Source: Variovorax gracilis (GTDB lineage: Bacteria > Pseudomonadota > Gammaproteobacteria > Burkholderiales > Burkholderiaceae_C). From it: a DNA stretch of 64,000 bases. The position numbers and the translations under genes are program-made. Shown here piece after piece: positions 8,653 to 16,943 of the stretch (position 1 is the stretch's first letter; the number at the start of each line of letters is the position of its first letter). The notes under the pieces are model-generated. The model saw only the letters and a program-made list of their open reading frames with translations, had not been told where the DNA came from and made no database searches. The stretch is taken from the NCBI RefSeq assembly GCF_030317115.1, contig NZ_JASZYF010000007.1, positions 1 to 64,000 of the forward strand. The letters are read 5' to 3'.

Positions 8653-9867
8653 ATGCTCGACCTGCCGCCGCGGATTTCCGACTCGCTGCTGATGCTGCTC
8701 CACGCGCAGCGCGTTCTCGCACACCTGGTCATCGACCATGCGCAGAATCTGGTGCAGGCCGGCGGGCACCTCGAACACTACGGGCTGGACAGCCTGCAAT
8801 CCGGCGGCCCCGCCAGCGACCAGATCCCCTTCCTGGAAGGCCTGTTGCCGCTGGTGGAAACGCCCTTTCTGATCCGTTCGATGGAGATGCCCAGCGGCCG
8901 GGTGGCCGACGTCCATTTCTTCGCGGACGACGGTACGGTCTGGGTGCTGCTGCTCGACGTGACGGCGGAATACGAAGAGGCCCGGCTGGTGCAGCAGAAG
9001 GCCTACGACATGACCTTGCTGAGCCAACGCGAGGCCCGGCTCATTGCGCAGCTCGAATCGGCCAACCAGGAACTGACGCGCGCCCATGGCGAACTCGCCG
9101 CGTCACGCGAGACCCTGCAACTCACGCACGACCGGCTGCAGCAGGAGCTGCGCGACGCCGAGCGCTACGTGCGCGCGATGCTGCCTGCGCCGGCGTCGGA
9201 GCCCTTGGCCGTGGACTGGCGCTTCGTTCCGTCCACCGAGCTGGGGGGGGATTCCTTCGGCTACCACTGGATCGACGACGAGCACTTCGCGCTCTACCTG
9301 ATCGACGTCTGCGGCCATGGCGTGGGCTCCGCCCTGCTCTCGGTGGCGGTGGCCGACACGCTGCGCTCGGAGGCATTGGCGCGCACCGACTTCCGCAACC
9401 CCGCGGAGGTGCTCGCCGCGCTCAACCTGGCCTACCAGATGGAGCGCCATGGCGAGCTGTTCTGCACCGTCTGGTATGGCGTCTACCACCGCGCCAGCGG
9501 GCGACTGCGCTACGCCTCGGCCGGCCACCCGCCCGCCATCCTCGTGAGCGGCCCCTGCGATGCCGTCGGCGATGGCAAACCCCTGCCTGCATCGGGTCCT
9601 TGCGTCGGCATCTCGCCGGCCGCCCGATACCAGGACGAGCAGTGCATGCTCCCCTCGCCCGCGCGGCTCTTCGTCTTCAGCGATGGCGCCTACGAGATCA
9701 CCCGGCCGGATGGCTCGATGCTCGACTACGCCGCCTTCACCGAGAGGCTCATGCAGCCGGTGCGAGAGGGGCAGTCCGAGCTGGACGGCCTGTTGGACTA
9801 TGCGCGCGACATGCACGGCTCCGGCGCGCTGGAGGACGACTTCACCATCATCCGCATGGCGCTCTGA
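8653..9867 (+). CDS. RsbU/SpoIIE-type PP2C serine phosphatase with PAS-like N-terminus
   Basis: The 404-residue protein starts at ATG 8653, 31 nt after the GTPase stop. Residues 1-120 resemble a PAS-type sensor (ending VLLLDVTAEYEEARLVQQ), 120-175 form a coiled coil, and 180-404 are a PPM/SpoIIE phosphatase. The metal-binding motifs are ELGGDSFGY, DVCGHGVGSAL, ASAGHPP, FSDGAYE and LEDDFTII, all intact. Such enzymes dephosphorylate the STAS serine and so oppose the RsbW-like kinase at 5098. The three partner-switch components are thus all encoded within 5.2 kb, separated by the coiled-coil, OmpA and GTPase genes. Confidence 0.88.
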   Translation: MLDLPPRISDSLLMLLHAQRVLAHLVIDHAQNLVQAGGHLEHYGLDSLQSGGPASDQIPFLEGLLPLVETPFLIRSMEMPSGRVADVHFFADDGTVWVLLLDVTAEYEEARLVQQKAYDMTLLSQREARLIAQLESANQELTRAHGELAASRETLQLTHDRLQQELRDAERYVRAMLPAPASEPLAVDWRFVPSTELGGDSFGYHWIDDEHFALYLIDVCGHGVGSALLSVAVADTLRSEALARTDFRNPAEVLAALNLAYQMERHGELFCTVWYGVYHRASGRLRYASAGHPPAILVSGPCDAVGDGKPLPASGPCVGISPAARYQDEQCMLPSPARLFVFSDGAYEITRPDGSMLDYAAFTERLMQPVREGQSELDGLLDYARDMHGSGALEDDFTIIRMAL

Positions 9868-9877
9868 GCGATGCGAT

Positions 9878-9893
9878 GCCGGGCGCCCCCGGC
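9878..9893. terminator. Candidate bidirectional terminator between convergent genes
   Basis: In the 28-bp gap between the phosphatase and the convergent hydrolase a GC-rich stem GCCGGG (9878-9883) / CCCGGC (9888-9893) with loop CGCC is present. There is no strong T-run on either side, so its activity is uncertain. Confidence 0.4.
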
Positions 9894-9895
9894 TC

Positions 9896-11623
9896 TCATT
9901 GCCAGGCGCGCGCCTCCATCCTCAGCGTGGCTTTGACCGCGCCGTTGCGTGCCACCACCGCGGGAATGGGCGCGGGCAATGGCACCTGCACGACGATGGG
10001 TTGCCGGATGTCGAGTGGCGTGAACCGTTTCTCCATGGCCTCGCCATGCTCCGCCCAGCTATAGCGCACCATCCAGTCCGCCGTGAGGGCCTTGTTCGGG
10101 TCCAGTTGTTGCACGTCGTACGGATCGAGCAGGGTCACGATGAGGGAATCGCGGAACAGCGAGACACCCTCGAAATGGCCATCGGGCCAGAACGCCTTGG
10201 CCACCTCGTAGTCCGGAGCGCGAATGCCGAGAGTGACGCTATAGGAGATGCCCGGCCTGTCCGCCTTCACCCTGGCCGCCTTCATCATGAAGACCGTCGA
10301 CAGGTGGACCGGTTCGACGGCGGGTGCCTTGGCCTTCAGGCACTGATAGGTCCTGCACGCGGGCGAATCCTCCTCCGCCTTGCGCCTGCTCAGCGACCAC
10401 GTCTTGCCGTGCGTCGCTACGACCAGTTCGATCTGGTAGACCGCATCGACCTTGCGGCCCTTCAGCTCCTCGGCCTGCACGCCATCGGGCAAGGTGACGC
10501 CCTCGATGTCCAGCCAGAGGTCCACCCTGAAGTTGCCGAACAGGAAACGGACAAGGTTCTGGTAGGCCTCTTCGCTGTTGACGATGCCGAAGTGGCCGGA
10601 GTGCGAGCGGTAGGCATACGCGCAGGCCACCGGCTCCTCCGTCTTCCGTCCGCCCTCTTCCTTCTGGTACCAGAGCGTCGCGTTGTCGATACGCACGAGC
10701 CCGTCGCTTCCCCGGCCCACGAAGGTGCGGGAGAGGCCCTTCGCCACTTCGTAGTCCATCCGGTTGGTCCCGATCATGGAGAACCAGTGCGATGGCGGCG
10801 GCATCACGTCGGCGGGGAGGTAGTTCACCTTGCCCCCGATGGGCACCTGGTCGAGATACGCCCTCATGGTGTCGCGGTTGAAGGTGCCGACGTCTTTCAG
10901 GAACCCGGGCAATTGCGGGACGTTGATGCCCGCGAAGTCGATGCCGTTGTGCGGTGTGCCGTAGGTGAAGACCTTGGCCACGCAGCCTCGGACCTTCGGA
11001 TAGATCTTCCTGACCTCGTCGATCTCGAGCTCCGGGACGTCGTTCTCGTCGTTCTGCATGAGCGTTCGCACCACCAGCCCGCCCATGGAGTGCGCCACGA
11101 GATAACAGCGGAAGGCGGCGTCCAGTTCCTCGTCCGTCGGGTGCTCCCCTCTGGTCATCGCCGCGGCGCGCGCCGTGGGTCGCACGAGTTCCCGCACCAT
11201 GGCGATCAGGCTCGCCAGTTCCTTCGCGTAGTCTTCGATCGAAGAAGTCTGCCCCGTTCCGCGCAGCTTCGAAGCAGCGTCGTAGAACCGATGGATGATG
11301 ATCGACGCGATAGGAATTCCATCTTCCAGCCGCTTCTTTCCCGCTTCGCCGCTCGCGTAGGCCGGATCGACGATCTCCATGCCGTCCTTGTAGAGGACGT
11401 GGTAGCCGTATTCGGATGAGAGGCGCACCAGCGGAGACTCGAAGAAGTACGACTTCGGCTTTTCCTTGTCCGCGGTGGCACGGTACACGGTGGAGCCCAC
11501 GTTGAATCCGCAGTAGGGATCAGCCGCCGTCTCGTCGCGCTCGTCCGAAGTGAACGCGAAACCCCTGACATAGATGACGGGGTACTTGAGGGGCTCGGGC
11601 ACCGGCGACTTCGTTTCGGGCAT
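9896..11623 (-). CDS. Putative alpha/beta-hydrolase (PGAP1/LCAT-like esterase or lipase)
   Basis: The 575-residue protein starts at ATG 11623 (GGAG 6 nt upstream); ATG 11635 is an alternative. The N-terminus YPVIYVRGFAF resembles the oxyanion strand, the nucleophile elbow is VAHSMGGLVVRTL (A-x-S-x-G) at about residue 190, and FTYGTPHNGIDFAG is the phrase typical of PGAP1/LCAT-type lipases. A histidine in YRSHSGHFGIV is a likely catalytic base. No signal peptide is visible, suggesting a cytoplasmic enzyme. It converges on the signalling block with a 28-bp gap. Substrate unknown. Confidence 0.7.
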   Translation of the reverse strand: MPETKSPVPEPLKYPVIYVRGFAFTSDERDETAADPYCGFNVGSTVYRATADKEKPKSYFFESPLVRLSSEYGYHVLYKDGMEIVDPAYASGEAGKKRLEDGIPIASIIIHRFYDAASKLRGTGQTSSIEDYAKELASLIAMVRELVRPTARAAAMTRGEHPTDEELDAAFRCYLVAHSMGGLVVRTLMQNDENDVPELEIDEVRKIYPKVRGCVAKVFTYGTPHNGIDFAGINVPQLPGFLKDVGTFNRDTMRAYLDQVPIGGKVNYLPADVMPPPSHWFSMIGTNRMDYEVAKGLSRTFVGRGSDGLVRIDNATLWYQKEEGGRKTEEPVACAYAYRSHSGHFGIVNSEEAYQNLVRFLFGNFRVDLWLDIEGVTLPDGVQAEELKGRKVDAVYQIELVVATHGKTWSLSRRKAEEDSPACRTYQCLKAKAPAVEPVHLSTVFMMKAARVKADRPGISYSVTLGIRAPDYEVAKAFWPDGHFEGVSLFRDSLIVTLLDPYDVQQLDPNKALTADWMVRYSWAEHGEAMEKRFTPLDIRQPIVVQVPLPAPIPAVVARNGAVKATLRMEARAWQ

Positions 11624-11789
11624 GTTGATCTCCATCCACGCTTTCAGCCAAGGCTCCAAGGGTATACCTGGACAGGCAGCTGACGGCCGAATCCGGAGCG
11701 CCAGAATACCGCGCCTCGAGAGAACCGAGCGGACGGGATGGAGCGAACTCCGTCGATTCCGATGGCATCGTCCATCCCGGGCCTTCGGG

Positions 11790-12167
11790 TCACCCCGCTG
11801 CCTGGCACGCCCGCTGCAAGGCCGCACGGAGTTGTCTGGGACTGACTGGCCGGACGAGGAAGTCTGTGGCTTCCAGCCGTGCGATGTTCACCGCCGTGCG
11901 AAACGCCGTGTGCGGACCCAGCACGATCACCGGCACCGTGGCGCCGCCGGCCCGAAGTTCGCGTACCAGCCGCAGCGCCCTCGCCTCGTCCTCGCCCTCT
12001 TCGTCGGCGAAGGCCACCAGGCAATCGCCCTGGCTGTCCGCCATGGTGGCAAGAACGCCCGGACCGTCATCCAGGAACACCACCGCGTCCACCACATGCG
12101 CAAGCGCGGATTCGATCCATGCGCGATCGTCCGCGTCGGCGCTGACTACAAATACGGTCTTGGGCAT
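11790..12167 (-). CDS. Single-domain receiver-like protein, degenerate
   Basis: The 125-residue protein from ATG 12167 has a receiver fold pattern: TVFVVSADADD at strand 1, CLVAFAD at strand 3, VPVIVLG at strand 4 and ATDFLVRPVSP at strand 5. The strand-3 Asp is kept, but the usual Thr/Ser after strand 4 is Gly and the conserved Lys of K-P is Arg. It lies downstream of the FixJ-type regulator on the same strand. It may be a phosphotransfer sink or a phosphorylation-independent adaptor (inference). Confidence 0.65.
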   Translation of the reverse strand: MPKTVFVVSADADDRAWIESALAHVVDAVVFLDDGPGVLATMADSQGDCLVAFADEEGEDEARALRLVRELRAGGATVPVIVLGPHTAFRTAVNIARLEATDFLVRPVSPRQLRAALQRACQAAG

Positions 12168-12287
12168 GCGTACGGATGCGGCGGCACATCGGGATCGCCG
12201 CTTCCGGGCATCCATGGTGAAGAGGCGCAGCCGGCCAGTCCATCCCGGCGGCCACCCGGGATACGTACGTGGCCTCGGCTGCCGTCG

Positions 12288-12899
12288 CTAGTCGGGCGGG
12301 CGTTCGAGGTTGAGCCGCAGCAACTCGGTGATCGAGCCGACGTCGAGCTTCTCGAGCAGGCGACTGCGGTGCTGCTCCACCGTGCGATGGCTGATGGCCA
12401 GTTCCTTGGCGATGACCTTGCTCGGCAGCCCCTTGAGCGCAAGGTCCATGATTTCCCGTTCGCGCGGGCTCAGGGTGGCAACGCGTTTCGCGAGGGCTTG
12501 CTGCGCGTCGCTGCCGGGCGCGCGCCGCAGGGCAGCCCGGCGAAGCGCCTCGTCGATGGCGTCGAGCAGTTGCTGTTCGCGGTAGGGCTTCTGAACGAAA
12601 TCGACCGCACCCTCCTTGACCGCCTTGACTGCCATGGCGATGTCGCCGTGGCCGCTGATGAAGACGATGGGGATCGTGGCGCCCATCTTGCTCAGGCGCT
12701 CCTGGAGCGCCAGTCCGCTCATTCGCGCCATCCGGACGTCCAGAACCAGGCAGCCGGGACGAGCGGGGTCGAAGGCATCGAGGAATTCGAGTGCCGAGCT
12801 GAATGTCTCGGCCGGAAGACCGACCGAGCTCACGAGTTCCTTCACTGAATCGCGATAGGCCTCGTCGTCGTCGACGATGAACACGGTGGGCTCTGCCAT
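12288..12899 (-). CDS. FixJ/NarL-family response regulator (receiver + LuxR-type HTH)
   Basis: 203 residues. The receiver (about 1-120) has the acidic pocket IVDDDE, phospho-acceptor Asp54 (LVLDVRM), Ser in FISGHGD and Lys in FVQKPY. The HTH_LuxR domain (about 138-200) has LSPREREIMDLALKGLPSKVIA and the recognition helix ISHRTVEQHRSRLLEKL. The PYREQQLLDAI linker is typical of the FixJ/TtrR/StyR subgroup. The cognate kinase is almost certainly the GAF histidine kinase encoded 196 bp upstream on the same strand. TACGTA palindromes in the adjoining gaps are candidate binding sites. Confidence 0.88.
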   Translation of the reverse strand: MAEPTVFIVDDDEAYRDSVKELVSSVGLPAETFSSALEFLDAFDPARPGCLVLDVRMARMSGLALQERLSKMGATIPIVFISGHGDIAMAVKAVKEGAVDFVQKPYREQQLLDAIDEALRRAALRRAPGSDAQQALAKRVATLSPREREIMDLALKGLPSKVIAKELAISHRTVEQHRSRLLEKLDVGSITELLRLNLERPPD

Positions 12900-13051
12900 G
12901 TCTTCTCTCTAATCATCGGCTCGGAGCATGCGCTATAGCCAAAAGGCACGCGCGCCGGTGGCCGGATTGTGCCCGGGCACGCAGCATGCCGCCACGCCAT
13001 TGGACGACGGCAATGATGAAAGCCCCGGGACCGCATGAGAATCCCGGCGGC

Positions 13052-13057
13052 TACGTA
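13052..13057. promoter_or_regulatory. TACGTA palindrome upstream of the FixJ-type regulator
   Basis: In the 196-bp gap between kinase and regulator lies CTACGTAG, followed eight bases later by ACACGTACGG. Similar TACGTA cores occur in the gaps before the kinase gene (15040-15045) and before the receiver gene (12262-12267). It is a candidate operator for the local response regulator; this is inferred only from recurrence. Confidence 0.35.
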
Positions 13058-13095
13058 GTGAACACGTACGGGGCCCTCCAGCCGAGGCCGCCTCC

Positions 13096-14925
13096 TCACT
13101 CCATCTCCGCAACCGGAAGCGTGAAGCAGAATTGCGCCCCTTGGCGCGCGTGATGGGATGCCCAGAGAGTCCCGCCATACATCTCTATGAGCTTTCGGCT
13201 GATCGCCAGGCCGACGCCAAGACCATTCGCCTTGGTCGAATAGAAGGATTCGAAAATCCGCTCCAGGAATCCCTCGGGAATGCCCACGCCGGTGTCCGTG
13301 ACCGCCACGGCGATCCCGTCGTCGTCGCTCCGCTTCACGCTTACCCGGATCTCGCGCACAGGTTCGCGCCGCTTCGCCATCTCGATGGCTTCGATGGCGT
13401 TCCGCAGCAGGCTGAGAATGACTTGCTGGACGTGAACTTCATCCGTCATGGCCAGCGGCAGACCGCTCTCGGACTCGACGATCACGTCGATGTTTCGCGC
13501 CTCGCAATCGAGCTTGATCATGCTCACGCACTGATCCACGGCTTGCGCCACGCTGATCGGCTTGATCTCGGGCTCATGACGCTGCGCCATGCTGCGCATG
13601 CGGGCGATCACGTCCCCCGCTCGCGTCGCCTGTCCGATCACCTTGTCGATCAGTTCGTGGATCCGATGAATATCGGGCGGGACTTTGGCGGAACGGTTTC
13701 GAACAGCCAACGCATAGTTCTCGATCGCGCCCAGGGGCTGCGTGATCTCATGGGCCAGCGCCACGGACATTTCCCCCGCCGTGTGCACTCGGACCAGGTG
13801 CGCCAGGCGTTCACGCCAGTGGGCGGCCTCGAGCTCGGCGGCCCATCGCCGGCGCTCGGCGAACAGCCGCGCGTCCACGGTCGCATAGACCTCCGCCAGC
13901 AGCCGGACGCCGGGTGTGAACGCATCGGGCCACTCGCGCGCTTCAGCGCTTGCCACACACAGTGCGCCGGGGACCTTGCCCGAGACGACGGACGGAACGA
14001 CCAGAAGCGATCGAATGCCGAGTTCCTCCAGCGTCTCTCTGTCCGTTCCGGCCTCCACGGGAAGGTCCGCGATGCGAGCAAGCCGGACGATATCCCCGCC
14101 GGCAACGCGCGCGCTGGTCCACGGCAGCAAGCGATGGACCTCATCGTTCGGCAATCCGGCAAAGTGATCGCCCTGCCAGCGCTGTGTCACCGCGAACGCG
14201 GAAGCACCCTGAAGCATTTGCCACAACGTCACCTGGTCGGCACCGACGAACTCCCCGAGTTGGCTCAGGCCCACTGCAACGGTAGCGCCTTCGGCACCCG
14301 GCGCGGCAAGCAGGAACGACGCCAGTGCCGAGGTAGCCAGCCGCTCCAGGCCCGTGGCGAGTGCCAGGTCCTCCTGCGCAAACTTGCGCGCCAGGGCGTT
14401 GCCAAAGACTTCCGCCAATACCCGCATGCGGCCGAGCAACGGATCCGACCATGAGCGTTCCGTGTGGACGGAATCGAAGCTCAGTCCGCCGTAGAGCTTG
14501 TCGGCAATGACGATCGGCATCGTGACGCTGGATCGGAGCCCCGCCAGGCGATAGGCCTCCCTGGCCTCGGACGCCTGTGGCGGCAGGTCGTCCAGCCGCT
14601 CGAAGACGATGGGCCTCGACGCGGCGAGCATGTCGAGCGCCCACGGCGTCAGTGGTTGCGCCGAGGACCAGCCCGGCGTTCCGCTGTCTCCAGTCGCGTA
14701 CGAATGCGTCACCTCCGCGTGGGTCCGATGTGGCATCACCCGGACGAGCGCGGAGCGGTCGATGCCGAGCGCGAGCACGATGCGCTCGAGTTCGTTCTCG
14801 ATGGCGAGGTCGACGTTCTCCGGCGGCAGGTTGATGAAGCTCGCCGCCAGGTCCGACAGCAAGCGTTCAAACCTGAGCAGGTCGTAGATCGACGCCTGCG
14901 AGCCGAGGTCTTGCATCTCTTGCAC
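13096..14925 (-). CDS. Sensor histidine kinase with two GAF domains (FixL/DctB-type transmitter)
   Basis: 609 residues without a membrane span. Two GAF-like modules lie at about 25-180 and 190-355. The HisKA segment HTAGEMSVALAHEITQPLGAI gives phospho-acceptor His392 and belongs to the E-I-x-Q-P-L subgroup. HATPase boxes: NAIEAIEMA (N), DTGVGIP (G1), FYSTKANGLGVGLAIS (F/G2). ATG 14916 (residue 4) is an alternative start. It is the upstream gene of a kinase-regulator pair. The input ligand is not evident; soluble GAF pairs often bind small molecules or sense redox state, which cannot be decided from the sequence. Confidence 0.87.
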   Translation of the reverse strand: MQEMQDLGSQASIYDLLRFERLLSDLAASFINLPPENVDLAIENELERIVLALGIDRSALVRVMPHRTHAEVTHSYATGDSGTPGWSSAQPLTPWALDMLAASRPIVFERLDDLPPQASEAREAYRLAGLRSSVTMPIVIADKLYGGLSFDSVHTERSWSDPLLGRMRVLAEVFGNALARKFAQEDLALATGLERLATSALASFLLAAPGAEGATVAVGLSQLGEFVGADQVTLWQMLQGASAFAVTQRWQGDHFAGLPNDEVHRLLPWTSARVAGGDIVRLARIADLPVEAGTDRETLEELGIRSLLVVPSVVSGKVPGALCVASAEAREWPDAFTPGVRLLAEVYATVDARLFAERRRWAAELEAAHWRERLAHLVRVHTAGEMSVALAHEITQPLGAIENYALAVRNRSAKVPPDIHRIHELIDKVIGQATRAGDVIARMRSMAQRHEPEIKPISVAQAVDQCVSMIKLDCEARNIDVIVESESGLPLAMTDEVHVQQVILSLLRNAIEAIEMAKRREPVREIRVSVKRSDDDGIAVAVTDTGVGIPEGFLERIFESFYSTKANGLGVGLAISRKLIEMYGGTLWASHHARQGAQFCFTLPVAEME

Positions 14926-15340
14926 CCTCCAGGCGACAACCGCATGAAAGTTTCACGTACTCTGGCCCGAAGGCCAGGGCGGTAACGATTTTCAGATCGG
15001 CGTTGCATCGAGTAAATCGATGCGCCTACGGATGCCACGTACGTACCGCAACAGTCCGTCGACCAACGATGCACGGGTCCGAAGAAGGCCGCGACCGCCA
15101 TTGCGCGCGGCCAATAGGGTAAACCCCGGCCACCTGGGATGCCGTCAAATAACCGTATCAATCGACATGGTGGGAAACGGACCGTAGCGCTCGATCACGG
15201 CGAATCAATCCGATTCCGGGCATGGGTACCGCCCTGCACGCCTGCCCGACAGAATCCGCCAGGCAAATCGGCGGCGTCCGACACATGGCGTGCGCCGGTC
15301 AGGACAACCTGAACCCATCACCAATCGCAGGGAAGCCGCC
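14926..15340. other. 415-bp gene-free stretch between the kinase and a small ORF
   Basis: No convincing coding frame is present. It must hold the promoters of the minus-strand kinase and of the plus-strand small gene. The clearest element is GCCACGTACGTA at 15034-15045; the same 12-mer occurs in inverse orientation at 12262-12273. The segment is otherwise ordinary GC-rich sequence without a clear hairpin or sigma-70 pair. Confidence 0.5.
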
Positions 15341-15493
15341 ATGATCAGAAAGCTGGCATCGGGCCAATACCGCCTCTATTCGCGCAAGGTCGATCCGAAA
15401 ACCGGCCGAAGACGCAACCTCGGTACCTTCGACACCCGTGGGCAGGCCGAACAGCACGAGCGCGAGGTGCAGTTCTTCAAGCAGCGTGGGTGA
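15341..15493 (+). CDS. Small conserved basic protein (50 aa), unknown function
   Basis: The ORF starts at ATG 15341 with AGGGAAG 7-13 nt upstream. The peptide begins MIRKLASGQYRLYSRKV and contains DPKTGRRRNLGTFDTR, then a helical tail AEQHEREVQFFKQ. This pattern recalls small proteins common in Burkholderiales that resemble the arm-type DNA-binding domain of tyrosine integrases. It is basic and lacks a signal peptide. A nucleic-acid-binding role is possible but unproven. Its stop overlaps the GTG start of the lipoprotein gene. Confidence 0.65.
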   Translation: MIRKLASGQYRLYSRKVDPKTGRRRNLGTFDTRGQAEQHEREVQFFKQRG

Positions 15494-16071
15494 TCGCGGC
15501 GACGCGTGCTGTCATGTCTACGCTGCCCTTCTTCCCGAGCCTCGCGGCGCTCACGGTTGTCGCTTGCGTGCTTTCCGGCTGTGCGGCCTTTTCCACGCCG
15601 CGGGACCGGCCTGCACAGGTCGTCGCGCCGGATGCAAGTTCGTCGCGCGAGGGATCACCTGGCGCGCCGCCGCCGAACGTGTCGACCTCGAAAACTTCTT
15701 CGCCAGCGAAACCCGGCCTCGACCGCAGCGGCAACAAACAGGTTGGAAAGGCGTCCTTCTACGCCGACAAGTTCACGGGCCGGAAAATGGCAGACGGCAC
15801 GCGCATGGACCCGCGCGACGACAACGCCGCCAGCAAGACGCTGCCACTCGGAACGACCGCCAAGGTCACCAACCTCGAGACGGGGCGCAGCGCGGTGGTC
15901 ACCATCCAGGACAGAGGTCCGTACGTGAAGGGCCGGATCGTCGACCTTTCGCCCGCCACAGCGCGCGAGATCGGAATTTCGCGAGAAGACGGCCTGGCGC
16001 AGGTGGAAGTCGTCCCCTTGTCCATCCCGCAGCCCGATGCGGCGAAGCCCGGCGGGCCAGCGACTCGATGA
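15490..16071 (+). CDS. RlpA-like double-psi beta-barrel lipoprotein
   Basis: The 193-residue precursor is read from GTG 15490, which overlaps the previous stop by 4 nt and gives the signal peptide a basic residue (Arg6); ATG 15514 would leave none. The lipobox LSGC puts the lipidated Cys at residue 31. A Pro/Ser-rich linker is followed by an RlpA/DPBB domain (about 85-175): VGKASFYADKFTGRKMADG, LPLGTTAKVTNL, VVTIQDRGPYVKGRIVDLS, with the catalytic-type Asp in QDRGPY. RlpA proteins act on or bind denuded peptidoglycan in the envelope. There is no SPOR domain, so septal targeting is not indicated. Confidence 0.82.
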   Translation: MIAATRAVMSTLPFFPSLAALTVVACVLSGCAAFSTPRDRPAQVVAPDASSSREGSPGAPPPNVSTSKTSSPAKPGLDRSGNKQVGKASFYADKFTGRKMADGTRMDPRDDNAASKTLPLGTTAKVTNLETGRSAVVTIQDRGPYVKGRIVDLSPATAREIGISREDGLAQVEVVPLSIPQPDAAKPGGPATR

Positions 16072-16078
16072 GGGAAGT

Positions 16079-16783
16079 TCAGCCCTCCTTGCTTATCGGA
16101 TCGTCCGGGTCGAAAAATCGTCGGGACAGGCCGCCACGCCCAGGATAGAACTTGAAGTACGGCCGAGCCTGGTCAATGGTGCGCGCCACCGATGGATGGC
16201 CCATCAAGCGCTCGAAGAAGGCCGCCAGGTGCACCTGCTGCGGCAGAAAGGGAACGTAGGTGACCGCGTAGAACAAGGCCGGCGCTGCCGCGCACTCGGC
16301 CATGCTGAATGCATCGCCGGCCATCCAGGTCCGCCCTTCGAGATGGCGGTCCATGAATGCATAGGCAGACGACAGGCCCTCCCGCGCCCGGGCCACGCCG
16401 AGTGAGTCTCGATCCCCCTCCGGACGCAGGAGGTCGGCGGTGAGCGCCTGCATCGGCGTCATTACGTACACGTCGAAGAGGCGATCCCACAGTCGCACGT
16501 CCAGCGCGGCGTCCGGGTCTTGCGGGATGAGGGTTCGGCCGGGGCGTGCATGGTGACGCTGCAAGTGCTCGATGATGATGCTGCTCTCCGGGACGGGGCG
16601 GCCCTGGTCGACCAGCAGCGGCATCTTCCCCGTCGGAACCAACGCCAGGTATGCGGCCCGCTCCTCGGGGTCGGACAGGTTGAGCAACCTCTTGTCGACC
16701 TCGATGCCCAGCATGTCGACTGCGATCAGGACCTTTTGGCAATAGGAAGAGAGCGGGTGGTAGTGCAGCGTGAGCGAGGTCAT
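16079..16783 (-). CDS. Glutathione S-transferase family protein
   Basis: The 234-residue protein starts at ATG 16783; upstream in-frame codons would extend it by 11 residues without a better ribosome site. The thioredoxin-like N-domain has LHYHPLSSYCQKV, with Ser in the usual activating position. It also contains the cis-Pro phrase GKMPLLVDQG and the glutathione-binding ESSIIIEHL. The all-helical C-domain follows with WMAGDAFSMAECAAAPAL. It ends 8 bp from the convergent RlpA-like gene and is divergent from the diiron/MAPEG pair, another possible glutathione-linked function. Substrate unknown. Confidence 0.85.
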   Translation of the reverse strand: MTSLTLHYHPLSSYCQKVLIAVDMLGIEVDKRLLNLSDPEERAAYLALVPTGKMPLLVDQGRPVPESSIIIEHLQRHHARPGRTLIPQDPDAALDVRLWDRLFDVYVMTPMQALTADLLRPEGDRDSLGVARAREGLSSAYAFMDRHLEGRTWMAGDAFSMAECAAAPALFYAVTYVPFLPQQVHLAAFFERLMGHPSVARTIDQARPYFKFYPGRGGLSRRFFDPDDPISKEG

Positions 16784-16943
16784 GCGCTTTCGAATGGTTC
16801 GTGCGAGGGAAACCATAGGGGCGGCGACCTACCGAGTCAAGGACTCGGATCACCGGGCAAGATTTGCGGACGGATGGCGTGACCCGATTCACGTCGCGCT
16901 TCGATCATGGCCACACCTTCAACGCACATTGAAAGAGGCCATC

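Noticed and set aside
9560..11419. Plus-strand open frame of about 619 codons across the phosphatase end and the hydrolase gene
   Set aside because: It spans two genes in the wrong frame and lacks any domain; the minus-strand hydrolase has lipase motifs.
16463..16468. Another TACGTA hexamer
   Set aside because: It lies inside the GST coding sequence and lacks the extended context seen near the two-component genes.
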